Shown here piece by piece: positions 47,155 to 55,847 of a stretch of DNA of 64,000 bases. Location of the stretch: assembly GCF_001641615.1 (NCBI RefSeq), contig NZ_LRRU01000019.1:482464-546463 (forward strand), in the 5' to 3' direction. Position 1 is the stretch's first letter. The number at the start of each line of letters is the position of its first letter. A program made the position numbers and the translations under genes. The notes beneath the pieces are model-generated. The model ran no database searches, was not told the DNA's origin, and saw nothing but the letters and a program-made list of their open reading frames with translations. This DNA is from Pseudoalteromonas gelatinilytica (GTDB taxonomy: Bacteria > Pseudomonadota > Gammaproteobacteria > Enterobacterales > Alteromonadaceae).

Positions 47155-47586
47155 TTAATCAAGGTCACTATTTACTAAATCGAGTAACTCAATCAGTTGC
47201 AGTGCTTGTTGTTCGTTAATGCTTGGGAAGCGACAACGAATTTGCGACGGTATATCGGCAGCTTGATCTTGCATCGCCTTGCCTTTGGCTTCGAGCTGCA
47301 CGAGTCGTTTGCGTTTATCTTGGCTATCTTTGGCGATCGATAACAATGCTTTATCACTCATTTTTTTCAAAATTTGCGTCATCGCACCGCCATCAATGGC
47401 GGTTTTTTCAAGTAATTCAGCAATGCTGATCTGATCTTTTTCCCACAGCGCCATCATCACTACGTATTGCGGGTAGGTTAAATCTAATTGGTTGAGAGAA
47501 TCTCGATACGCACGGGCAATCCCATTCGACGCCATATATAAGCGGTGGCATAGCTGGTTATCTAATTTTAGTTGTGGGTATTTCAT
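47155..47586 (-). CDS. ohrR: MarR-family regulator, probable OhrR
   Basis: 143 aa. Winged helix with LTYPQYVVMMALWEKDQIS and MTQILKKMSDKALL. A Cys near residue 13 (LDNQLCHRLYMAS) is in the place of the peroxide-sensing Cys of OhrR, which is oxidised by organic hydroperoxides to release DNA. The gene is divergent from ohr with palindromic operators between them, as usual for OhrR. Confidence 0.88.
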   Translation of the reverse strand: MKYPQLKLDNQLCHRLYMASNGIARAYRDSLNQLDLTYPQYVVMMALWEKDQISIAELLEKTAIDGGAMTQILKKMSDKALLSIAKDSQDKRKRLVQLEAKGKAMQDQAADIPSQIRCRFPSINEQQALQLIELLDLVNSDLD

Positions 47587-47620
47587 GCACGATCCTCAAA
47601 ATTCAATACGAGTATTTTAA

Positions 47621-47632
47621 TTTGTATACAAA
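47621..47632. promoter_or_regulatory. Palindromic operator candidate (ohrR-proximal)
   Basis: TTTGTATACAAA, a perfect 12-bp palindrome, 35 nt upstream of the ohrR start; similar in style to the larger palindrome near ohr. Likely an OhrR site for autoregulation. Confidence 0.5.
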
Positions 47633-47660
47633 ATATTTGCAATCCCGAAAAAGCTGATCT

Positions 47661-47686
47661 AATATATTTTGCATGCAAAATATATT
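47661..47686. promoter_or_regulatory. Palindromic OhrR operator candidate
   Basis: A perfect 26-bp palindrome: AATATATTTTGCA followed by its reverse complement TGCAAAATATATT, ending 23 nt before the ohr start. Size, AT-rich arms and position between ohrR and ohr fit an OhrR operator. Confidence 0.65.
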
Positions 47687-47709
47687 TTCACTCAATTAGG
47701 AGAGTAATC

Positions 47710-48138
47710 ATGAAAGAACTACAAAGTATCGCATACACAGCAAAAGCAACAGCAACAGGTGGCCGTGAAGGTACAGCAAAATCAGATGATGGTCGTTTAG
47801 ATGTGGCACTATCAACACCAAAAGGGCTAGGTGGTGATGATGGTCAAGGTACAAACCCTGAGCAGTTATTTGCAGCAGGTTACGCGGCTTGTTTTATCGG
47901 CGCATTAAAGTTAGTGGCTGGCCAGGCAAAAATTAAATTACCAGCTGATACTCATATTAACTCTGAAGTATCAATTGGACCTATCGAAGGTGGTTTTGGT
48001 ATTGCTGTTAAGCTTGCGGTATCTGTAGGTGATCTTGATAAAGACACCGCTCTTGCACTGGTTAATAAAGCGCACGAAGTATGCCCATACTCAAACGCAA
48101 CGCGCGGTAACATTGCTGTAGAATTATCAGTGATCTAA
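47710..48138 (+). CDS. ohr: Organic hydroperoxide resistance protein (Ohr)
   Basis: 142 aa from ATG 47710 with AGGAGAG upstream; the frame is open further 5' to 47572 but that part lies in the operator region. Reactive cysteines are in GYAACFIGAL and HEVCPYSNATRG (the VCPYS peroxidatic motif), typical of Ohr rather than OsmC. It reduces organic hydroperoxides, using lipoyl-based reductant. It is induced from the divergent promoter by ohrR release. Confidence 0.95.
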   Translation: MKELQSIAYTAKATATGGREGTAKSDDGRLDVALSTPKGLGGDDGQGTNPEQLFAAGYAACFIGALKLVAGQAKIKLPADTHINSEVSIGPIEGGFGIAVKLAVSVGDLDKDTALALVNKAHEVCPYSNATRGNIAVELSVI

Positions 48139-48157
48139 TCGCTATTGGTCAAAATAG

Positions 48158-48182
48158 GCCGTGCTTTATGCACGGCTTTTTT
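48158..48182 (+). terminator. Rho-independent terminator after ohr
   Basis: GCCGTGC-TTTAT-GCACGGC followed by TTTTTTG, overlapping the 3' end of the convergent GMC oxidoreductase gene. Confidence 0.75.
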
Positions 48183-49899
48183 GTTTTTCAGCAATCGATT
48201 TTGCTAAATCACCTGAACCAGTCAGCGCTGATACTAGGCCTTCGCGTGGGTCACTAAATTGTATTGGCTTTATCTTGCTTGCTCGGGCTGCATCGAATAC
48301 CGGTACTTGGCTCATCGCGTATTCAGACAATGCGGTAATGGTTAATGATGGGTTTACCCCTAAATTACCCGGTATGATTGAGCCGTCAATAACACGCAAG
48401 TTTTGATAGCCGAACACTTCTCCTGAGCTATCAACTACGCCGTTAGAAGCATCAGTCCCCATGGCGACTCCACTCATTATATGCGCCGTCATCGGGGCAC
48501 CAAAGAGCACTTCAGATAAGGCAGACCCCGGCACGCCACCGAGTTTTTCGGCGTAGAGTTTGGTTGCTTCTTCTGCTTTTGGAAAACTAACACTAAGCGG
48601 CGTGTCATTGTCTTTTTGCACCGCAGTAATGCCGTTTTTAAATAATCGATACCATTTACGTCGCCATTCAAGGTGAATAAACGCCTCTGATTTTTGCATC
48701 ACCAAAAAGAGGATTGAGCTGCGGGCTTTACCTTTTGGCCGCAAGACTTTGGCTGTTTTTATTGGATGGCGCAGTGTATTAACTAAAAACTTAGCAATAC
48801 GCTTGAGGCCTTTTCCAGTCACCATAGGAACGTAAGGTAAATATAGCCATGTGCCATCGGCGCCTTCTCTAAACCGGCAAATTTCAATATTGGTGTCTTT
48901 GTCGACCGAAATAAATGAGCTGATCGCAACACCATCATCAACTTTTTTAGTAGTGTTGTTCGCGGTGGTGAGGGTTTCTGAATTAGTGCGAATTTGCTGA
49001 CCTAGCCAAGCTGAAATATTGGGCAATGTTTTGTCTTTATCGCGCATTTTTAAAAGCAAAGGCACGGTGCCCATGACCCCTGCGCTTAGCACAACGCCAC
49101 GTGCTGTTAGCGTATAAACATGGCTATTGCGATGACTGGTATCTTTAATCTTAATTTTGTATCCGGCGCTGCCATCTGCATTGAGCGGGGTGATTTTGAT
49201 TACTTCAGAGCTGGGTCTTATCTCTACGCCATTGCGTTCGGCAAAGTACAGATAGTTTTTCATTAAGGTGTTTTTGGCATTATGGCGACAACCAATCATG
49301 CAGCTACCACAGTAATGGCAGGTATTTCGCCTTGGACCATCGCCATTAAAGTATGGGTCGGGTAGCTCTTTGTTATAGGCTTCGCCGGGTTTTGCAAAAA
49401 GTACCCCAGTGTTCACGGTTTTGAATGAGTCACCTTGACCCATCTGCTCTGCAATCTCTTTTAGTGTGTGATCGGCAACATTGGTATAGGTATTTTTGGC
49501 ACTGCCTAACATGCGCTGTGCAAGGCCATAGTAGGGCATTAGGCTTTCTTTCCAGTCTGATTTTATGCGTGTCCACGCTGGAGATTGAAACACTTCATCA
49601 TCAGGAATAAGGTGCACATTGGCATAAATTTGTGAGCCTCCACCCACACCCACACCATGCAGCACAGTGACTTTACTGGTAAACGAAAATTGAATGCAGC
49701 CTTTTAGGCCAATTTCAGGCTGCCACATATAATTTTTGATATCTAGGTTGGTCTTTGGAAATTCTTTATCGTCGCGGCGTAGGCCTTTTTCGAGTACTAA
49801 AACTCGGTTGCCTTTTTCGCTTAGGCGAAGCGCACTCACTGAGCCGCCAAAACCAGAGCCTATAATAATTTGGTCAAAATCAAATGTGTGTTGCTGCAT
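48166..49899 (-). CDS. GMC oxidoreductase (cholesterol-oxidase-like)
   Basis: 577 aa from ATG 49899, preferred over a GTG at 49908 because the GTG forms part of the AGGTGA ribosome site. FAD-binding IIGSGFGGSVSALRLSEKG near the N-terminus; a Cys cluster CHYCGSCMIGC at about 195-205; C-terminal NLRVIDGSIIPGNLGVNPS with the catalytic His/Asn pair region. Closest in type to membrane-linked cholesterol oxidases and long-chain alcohol oxidases. It is 25 nt downstream of an aldehyde dehydrogenase, suggesting alcohol to aldehyde to acid oxidation. Confidence 0.86.
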   Translation of the reverse strand: MQQHTFDFDQIIIGSGFGGSVSALRLSEKGNRVLVLEKGLRRDDKEFPKTNLDIKNYMWQPEIGLKGCIQFSFTSKVTVLHGVGVGGGSQIYANVHLIPDDEVFQSPAWTRIKSDWKESLMPYYGLAQRMLGSAKNTYTNVADHTLKEIAEQMGQGDSFKTVNTGVLFAKPGEAYNKELPDPYFNGDGPRRNTCHYCGSCMIGCRHNAKNTLMKNYLYFAERNGVEIRPSSEVIKITPLNADGSAGYKIKIKDTSHRNSHVYTLTARGVVLSAGVMGTVPLLLKMRDKDKTLPNISAWLGQQIRTNSETLTTANNTTKKVDDGVAISSFISVDKDTNIEICRFREGADGTWLYLPYVPMVTGKGLKRIAKFLVNTLRHPIKTAKVLRPKGKARSSILFLVMQKSEAFIHLEWRRKWYRLFKNGITAVQKDNDTPLSVSFPKAEEATKLYAEKLGGVPGSALSEVLFGAPMTAHIMSGVAMGTDASNGVVDSSGEVFGYQNLRVIDGSIIPGNLGVNPSLTITALSEYAMSQVPVFDAARASKIKPIQFSDPREGLVSALTGSGDLAKSIAEKQKSRA

Positions 49900-49924
49900 T
49901 ATTATCACCTGTTGGTGTTTATTA

Positions 49925-51358
49925 TTATGAATTTAATTTACTTAAAAAGGCTAAAAGCTTATCGGCAAATCTGCCGTAAGGCGGCATTAAAAATTTCACG
50001 CTCGAAAACTTGGCTTGATAAAACACCGGGCGTAATTTTGAAAAGGTTAAAAAGCCTTCATAGCCATGGTAATGCCCCATACCACTGGCACCTACGCCAC
50101 CAAAAGGTAAGTCGTGCTGACCAACATGAAACAGGGCATCGTTAACGCTTACACCCCCCGACATCACCTGCTCAATATAAAAGTTAATAAGCTGTTTGTT
50201 GTAGCTAAACGGGTAAAACGCTAAAGGTCTATCTCGCTCTGCAATATAATCAACGACTTGCTGCGAGTCTTGATAGGTTTTTACCATTAAAATAGGTCCA
50301 AAAGTCTCGCGGGTATCAATGCTCATACTGTCATTGCTGTTTAAAATTAATGTCAGTGGCAGTTTTCGCGTGTTGGCATCTGCAACTTGGTCGCTGAGAG
50401 AAATAACGTCAGCGCCGAGTTGTTTGGCTTCTTCAATACAGTTTGTAAGGCGTTTAAATGCGCGGTCATCAATAATGGCTGTGTAATCTTGGCTATGGAT
50501 ATCTGGCACATGTTTCTTCGCCCAGCGAGTTGCTGTATCGATAAATAGTGCAAGTTGAGACTGATGCACAAATACATAATCAACATTGGTACAAATTTGC
50601 CCAGCGTTCATTTGCTTTACATACATGATGCGCTCGACAGCTTTTTGCATCGGGTAATCAGTAGCAATCACAGCAGGAGATTTACCTCCTAACTCAAGGG
50701 TTACAGGCGTTAGGTTTTGCGCCGCTGCAGCCATCACTTTTTTGCCGGTTTCACCTGAGCCTGTGAACATTAAATGATCAAAGGGAAGCTTTGAAAAGGC
50801 GATGCCTACTTCACCAGTCTCACAGTAAAATTGCAGCTTTTCGGGCTTAAAATAATTGCCCACTAGCTCGCCTAAAAGCGCGCTTAAATGCCGTGAGTTT
50901 TCAGACATTTTAACCATCGCCTTATTACCTGCTGCAAATGCTGCGGCTAATTGACTAAAGGCTAAATTTATCGGGAAATTCCACGGCACAATTAACCCTA
51001 CAACACCAAGCGGCTGGGGAATAACTCGGTTCTTTGCCCCTAAATACATGCGGTGATCAACATGTCGCTTTTGCACTTTCATCCACTTTTTAAGGTGCTT
51101 TAACGTGCTATTGATATCTGCACAGGCATTAATGATTTCGGCAAGTAAGGTTTCATGGCGAGAGCGATTCCCATAGTCTTGATTAATGGCCTCGATAATA
51201 CGTGCTTGGTTCTCAGTAATCATGGCTTTTAACGCAAGTAAGTGTTCACGTCTTTGCTGGTAGTTTTCAATACCTGCTGCTTTGGCATGGCTGCGCTGCG
51301 CGACTAAGTCGGCCATTAAAATGCTATCGATGCTTACTGGTTTAGTGGCAATGTTCAT
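49925..51358 (-). CDS. Aldehyde dehydrogenase (coniferyl-aldehyde-type)
   Basis: 477 aa from ATG 51358; the frame is open upstream to 51460, but that would reach into the divergent promoter region. NAD-binding VPWNFPINLAFSQLAAAFAAG, catalytic Glu in VTLELGGKSPA and nucleophile Cys in MNAGQICTNVDY. The type fits class 3-like and coniferyl aldehyde dehydrogenases. First gene of the two-gene operon with the GMC oxidase; AraC gene is divergent. Confidence 0.88.
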   Translation of the reverse strand: MNIATKPVSIDSILMADLVAQRSHAKAAGIENYQQRREHLLALKAMITENQARIIEAINQDYGNRSRHETLLAEIINACADINSTLKHLKKWMKVQKRHVDHRMYLGAKNRVIPQPLGVVGLIVPWNFPINLAFSQLAAAFAAGNKAMVKMSENSRHLSALLGELVGNYFKPEKLQFYCETGEVGIAFSKLPFDHLMFTGSGETGKKVMAAAAQNLTPVTLELGGKSPAVIATDYPMQKAVERIMYVKQMNAGQICTNVDYVFVHQSQLALFIDTATRWAKKHVPDIHSQDYTAIIDDRAFKRLTNCIEEAKQLGADVISLSDQVADANTRKLPLTLILNSNDSMSIDTRETFGPILMVKTYQDSQQVVDYIAERDRPLAFYPFSYNKQLINFYIEQVMSGGVSVNDALFHVGQHDLPFGGVGASGMGHYHGYEGFLTFSKLRPVFYQAKFSSVKFLMPPYGRFADKLLAFLSKLNS

Positions 51359-51465
51359 CTGTATGTTCTGTTTATCAGAGTTTGTTCTAGCATAAATAAA
51401 TCGCTTGCAGTTGATTTGACTTTTTAGGACACTGAAATGACTCTTTAGGACAAAAGGCACACTGT

Positions 51466-52470
51466 GTGGAAAGTTTAATTCGCTCTTCTAGTTTAGCTGG
51501 GTTTGAGAATTTAGTGAGGCAATATGGTGTAAATCCAATTACTTTGTTGGAGAAAGCAGGTATTTTACCCGCACAGTTACGCGACCCAGACAGCTTTGTT
51601 GTTTACGCTCATTACCTTGAACTACTTGAACTTGCTGCCCAAGCGTGTGATGAGCCATGTTTTGGCTTAAAGCTTGGCGCATCACAAAGTATGAGTACTG
51701 TGGGCTTAATTGGTGCTTACATGTCGCGCCAGCCTACGATTCTTGATGCCCTTAATGTTGCCCAAAAATACATATACCTGCATGCCGAAGGCATTGTGCT
51801 TAACCTTGCACTGCTTGGGCAAACAAGTTGTGAGGTCCGTTTTGTCCGACTCTCTGACGAAAAACACGAGTTTGAGCAAAAATCTCAGTTGGCAGTGTGT
51901 TTGGTCAATAAAATATTAAAAGAATTAGTTGGCCCGAAATGGCGCGCCGATAAAGTGTGTTTACGGCAATCTGTGGCGGTGAAACAGCGGCCATTATTTA
52001 ATAAAGTGCTTAATTGTGAAGTTGAGTTTAACAGTGACGTAGATGCGATTTATTTTTCTAGCGCATTTTTATCCTTTAAACCCCAGCTCAATGATGCCAT
52101 TTTAGACACCTTAATAGCGGATCAACTTGAGCTGCAACGCCTCAATAAACTCCCCGATGAAATGCTGCAAATAGAAGGTGCGATGAAAATCTTGCTAGCA
52201 ACCGGTGAGTGCAATAAAGAAAATACCGCTAAAAGTGTTGGGCTACACCCCAAAAAGCTGCAACGTATATTAACTGAGCATAACACCAGTTATCGGCAAT
52301 TGTTGGACGAAGTTAGAAAGTCAGAGGCAATGCGACTATTACAACAAAAGCATATCAATATGACCGACTTAGCACTGCGTTTAGGCTATGCGGAGCTGTC
52401 GATTTTTAGTCGTCGCTTTAAGCTATGGTTTGGTGTGTCACCCACCGAATGGCAGCAAAATTTGCGCTAA
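51466..52470 (+). CDS. AraC-family regulator
   Basis: 334 aa with a GTG start. N-terminal Arabinose_bd domain typical of OruR/ArgR-like members (SLAGFENLVRQYGVNPITLLE), C-terminal double helix-turn-helix (NMTDLALRLGYAELSIFSRRFKLWFGVSP). Divergent from the aldehyde dehydrogenase, so it likely activates that operon in response to its substrate. Confidence 0.88.
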   Translation: MESLIRSSSLAGFENLVRQYGVNPITLLEKAGILPAQLRDPDSFVVYAHYLELLELAAQACDEPCFGLKLGASQSMSTVGLIGAYMSRQPTILDALNVAQKYIYLHAEGIVLNLALLGQTSCEVRFVRLSDEKHEFEQKSQLAVCLVNKILKELVGPKWRADKVCLRQSVAVKQRPLFNKVLNCEVEFNSDVDAIYFSSAFLSFKPQLNDAILDTLIADQLELQRLNKLPDEMLQIEGAMKILLATGECNKENTAKSVGLHPKKLQRILTEHNTSYRQLLDEVRKSEAMRLLQQKHINMTDLALRLGYAELSIFSRRFKLWFGVSPTEWQQNLR

Positions 52471-52581
52471 CTTTACAAAAAGGCTCAATCACACTAAAAC
52501 TTCATACTTTTTTTTCTAATTGTCCCTGTGAAGTCATGCAAATGGTCTAAACTATTAGCAAACCTACAATAAAAACAGGAA

Positions 52582-54711
52582 ATGTCGATGCGGCAGTTAG
52601 CATTAGCGAAAAAGCTATTATGGCTTACGGTAGGCAGTATTTTTATTACTGTGTTTGTTTTATCAAGTGTTTTATGGTGGCAACTGTCAAACAGTAACCA
52701 GCAATTAGCTGCGCAATCAGAAAAGTTGATTGTTGCTGAAGTTGAAGACAAACTCGCCTCAAATGCCGCCGCATATGGTGAACAAGTAGCTGGGTTTATT
52801 AACGAAGCGTACCGAGTACCTTACTCATTTGCCGCTATCTTAGGCGATCATGATGCTGCAACGACCCTAACACGTGATGCTGTGGTTGAAGTAAATCGCT
52901 CGTTACTTAAAAAAAATACAATTCTTTCATCTATTTATTCGCAATTTGAAGCAAATGCATTTGATGGACGTGATGCAAATTTCATCAGTGGTTATGACCA
53001 CTCTGTAGCAGGTGTTGGCACACTCGAAATTTATTTCACACGCAATCGAGATGGTGCCATTGAACAACAGGTGGTTGACGATGCGGCTGAGAAGTATGTC
53101 GATACGCTCAATGAATTTGGCCAGCGGGAAGCTGAGTGGTACTTGTGTGTAAAAGATACCAAAGTGCCTTGTATAATGGAGCCCTACTTATACGAAATCA
53201 CCCCTGGTTACTCTGAAATGATGACCTCTTTAACCGTGCCCATTCTTCGTGATAACGAATTTATTGGTGTTGCTGGGGTTGATTTAACCCTGCCAGTGTT
53301 TCAAAGCATGACCGAAAAACTCTCAAAAGAGCTGTACAACGGTAAAGCACGCGTCACCTTATTAAGCTCACTCGATTTAGTGGTTGGTAGTAGCCATTAC
53401 AAAGATAAGTTAGGCAGACCGTTAAAAGAGGCGGTGGCCAAAAGCACTTTAGACAATTACGTAAAAGCGAAAAAACAAAGTGGTGTATTTAAAGTCGGTG
53501 ATGAGTATTTAGTTAACTACCCAATTACCATAAAGCTTGCAAAAACACAGTGGAACTTATTGATTGAAGTACCCGCTGAGCTTGCCCTTGAAGGGCCGCA
53601 TGCACTGGCTAATAGCATGAGCGAAAATGCCAATACACTAGGCGGTTTAATCTTGGTAACGGGTATTATTATTGCTGGTGCCGCCTTTGTGATCATGACC
53701 TTAGTGATCCGCACAATTGTGGCACCACTACAGCAAATTCAACAGCGCGTTGATAACCTTGCCAGTGCTGAAGGTGATTTAACTCAAACCTTGCATGTTG
53801 ATACTCACGCTGAGCTAATCGCATTGGCAACAGGCTTTAATGCATTTCTTGCTAAATTGCGCGATTTAATTGGTGAGCTTAAAAATGTATCAACGCAAAC
53901 CAAAGAGCAGGCTCACTTAGCGACTAGTGTTGCTGTTGATACTAAACACAACGTTCAAGCTCAGTTCCAAGAAATTGAGAGCGTAGTAACCGCCATGAAT
54001 GAAATGAGCGCGACAGCACTCGAAGTAGCAAGAGCCTCAGAGCAGTCAGCACAACAAGCCGATGAAATAAACAGCCTTGTGGTGAGTAGTGAATCGAGCT
54101 TGTCGTCTGCGGTTACCCAAGTTAAAACCATGTCGGATGAAATCAAAGAGGCCAATCAAGCGGTTGAAAAAGTCGCGGCACGTAGTAACGACATTACACA
54201 AATTTTAGATGTGATCAGAACAATTGCAGAGCAAACAAACTTACTTGCACTGAATGCAGCAATTGAAGCGGCAAGGGCCGGTGAACAAGGCCGTGGCTTT
54301 GCGGTAGTAGCAGATGAAGTAAGGGCTCTCGCTTCAAAAACACGTTCATCAACCGATGACATCAGCGGCCTAATCGACAGCTTACAGCTAGAAGTAGGCA
54401 ACGCTTCTAAGGTCATTGAGCAAGGTGTTGTGCGTGCACAAACCGCGGTAGATGAAACCTCCGTTGCATTTGATGCATTACACGAAGTTGTAGTCAAAGT
54501 GGATGAAATCACGCAGCAAATTACTCACATTGCAACGGCTGCAGAAGAGCAAAGCTCAGTCACAGAAGAGATAAACCGCAACCTGACGTTAATTTCAGAT
54601 GCCGCATCGCAACTAGCTGAGCTATCTACCCAAGCCGGAGACGGTAGCCAAACCCTCAATGCACTCGTTGCACAACAAGATGATGAGTTGAATAAGTTGA
54701 AGACGAAATAG
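52582..54711 (+). CDS. Transmembrane chemoreceptor with dCache domain
   Basis: 709 aa. Transmembrane helices at about residues 12-32 and 352-375 flank a long periplasmic dCache_1 region (about 40-345, [12 protein letters not shown] and [17 protein letters not shown]). HAMP ([15 protein letters not shown]) and MCP signalling domain with [20 protein letters not shown] follow. dCache domains often bind amino acids, amines or purines; the ligand here cannot be told. Confidence 0.92.
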   Translation: MSMRQLALAKKLLWLTVGSIFITVFVLSSVLWWQLSNSNQQLAAQSEKLIVAEVEDKLASNAAAYGEQVAGFINEAYRVPYSFAAILGDHDAATTLTRDAVVEVNRSLLKKNTILSSIYSQFEANAFDGRDANFISGYDHSVAGVGTLEIYFTRNRDGAIEQQVVDDAAEKYVDTLNEFGQREAEWYLCVKDTKVPCIMEPYLYEITPGYSEMMTSLTVPILRDNEFIGVAGVDLTLPVFQSMTEKLSKELYNGKARVTLLSSLDLVVGSSHYKDKLGRPLKEAVAKSTLDNYVKAKKQSGVFKVGDEYLVNYPITIKLAKTQWNLLIEVPAELALEGPHALANSMSENANTLGGLILVTGIIIAGAAFVIMTLVIRTIVAPLQQIQQRVDNLASAEGDLTQTLHVDTHAELIALATGFNAFLAKLRDLIGELKNVSTQTKEQAHLATSVAVDTKHNVQAQFQEIESVVTAMNEMSATALEVARASEQSAQQADEINSLVVSSESSLSSAVTQVKTMSDEIKEANQAVEKVAARSNDITQILDVIRTIAEQTNLLALNAAIEAARAGEQGRGFAVVADEVRALASKTRSSTDDISGLIDSLQLEVGNASKVIEQGVVRAQTAVDETSVAFDALHEVVVKVDEITQQITHIATAAEEQSSVTEEINRNLTLISDAASQLAELSTQAGDGSQTLNALVAQQDDELNKLKTK

Positions 54712-54729
54712 TTATAAGGTGCTAGTTGT

Positions 54730-54827
54730 TAGGCTCTAGGCTCTAGGCTCTAGGAGCTAGGCTCTAGGAGCTAGGCGCTAGGCTCTAGGAGCTAGGAGCT
54801 AGGAGCTAGGAGCTAGGAGCTAGGTGC
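54730..54827. repeat. Heptamer tandem array
   Basis: Fourteen head-to-tail units of 7 bp: TAGGCTC and TAGGAGC, with single variants TAGGCGC and TAGGTGC; the last five before the final unit are identical. It starts 18 nt after the chemoreceptor stop and runs into a REP-like hairpin. Confidence 0.9.
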
Positions 54828-54985
54828 GAGAATAAAACGCGATGTAAAATCGCTGCTACATGCTCGCATCTCGTACCTCGTAACTTTACTCTCGTAACTC
54901 GTACCTAATACCTTGTTTCGCGCGCCAAGCAAGTGTGACGCCTACAAGGTAGCAGCGGCTTTATGCCGCGACTAAGGGTAAAAAT
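54828..54985. repeat. REP-like hairpin pair (type B then type A)
   Basis: Type B (minus GTAG head, GCGAT/ATCGC stem) at 54839-54859 and type A (GTAG then GCGGC-TTTAT-GCCGC) at 54949-54969, with the CGCGCGCCAAGCAAG box between. Here the order of the pair is reversed relative to 55580-55656. Confidence 0.7.
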
Positions 54986-55032
54986 ATCGCTATGCGATGA
55001 AGAAATCGGATCTGAAAATCGATTAAGGGTGG

Positions 55033-55347
55033 TTATGCATCGCTCGTAATTGTTAGATATTTATTTTTACCAAAAGTAACGTAATAGATGGGTAAAAATA
55101 GACCCGATAGTAAGTGACTGCTCATAGTGTTCGAAACAGTTACTTTATTTGATTGAATTTCTTTGACAGAAAGTTTAGGGCTAGAGCACCAATCAATGGA
55201 GAACCAGATAAATTTAGTGTCATCAGGTATTGTGTAGTTGGTTAAAGAGTTGGGTTTGATTTTGCCGATTTTTTTAGAGTCGGCCCATAAAGTGTAATCT
55301 CTAATTTTATCATGATATTGTTTTGGTCTGGTTACTTCAATTTCCAT
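55033..55347 (-). CDS. Small hypothetical protein
   Basis: 104 aa with a GAGG ribosome site 5 nt before the ATG. Beta-rich N-terminal part (VTRPKQYHDKIRDYTLWAD, then KIGKIKPNSL) and a hydrophobic C-terminal segment (SHLLSGLFLPIYYVTF) that may touch the membrane. No family is recognised. It sits isolated inside the repeat-rich zone. Confidence 0.55.
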   Translation of the reverse strand: MEIEVTRPKQYHDKIRDYTLWADSKKIGKIKPNSLTNYTIPDDTKFIWFSIDWCSSPKLSVKEIQSNKVTVSNTMSSHLLSGLFLPIYYVTFGKNKYLTITSDA

Positions 55348-55529
55348 TTGAACCTCACAAGGATAGTAATTCCATTAAACTTAACGGGCTTATAGCTCGT
55401 TTTCTTCCATATCCATTGTATTTTTATCAGAGCCGTTAATTAATTTCTAGTCGTATAGTGCAAGGAATCTTAGGCTCATGCTCGTACCTCGTATCTTTAC
55501 TCTCGTAACTCGTATCTTTACTCTCGCAA

Positions 55530-55660
55530 CTCGTAACTAATACCTTGTTTCGCGCGCCAAGCAAGTGTGACGCCTACAGGTAGCAGCGGCTTTATGCCGC
55601 GACATGGGTGAGGTAAGGGCATACGAGAATAAAACGCGATGTAAAATCGCTGCTACATGC
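55530..55660. repeat. REP-like inverted hairpin pair
   Basis: Type A at 55580-55600 and type B at 55636-55656, the best-preserved inverted pair in the window, with 35 nt between them and the CGCGCGCCAAGCAAG box ahead at 55551. Confidence 0.75.
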
Positions 55661-55677
55661 TCGCCCCTCGCATCTCG

Positions 55678-55838
55678 TATCTTTACTCTCGTACCTCGTA
55701 TCTTTACTCTCGTACCTCGTATCTTTACTCTCGTACCTCGTATCTTTACTCTCGTACCTCGTATCTTTACTCTCGTACCTCGTATCTTTACTCTCGTACC
55801 TCGCATCTCGCCCCTCGTATCTTTACTCTCGTAACTCG
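55678..55838. repeat. 21-bp tandem repeat
   Basis: Six identical units of 21 bp (TATCTTTACTCTCGTACCTCG) from 55678 to 55803, then a 14-bp partial and a seventh unit with one change ending at 55838. Open frames on both strands through this array are by-products of the 3n period. Confidence 0.92.
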
Positions 55839-55847
55839 TATCTTATT

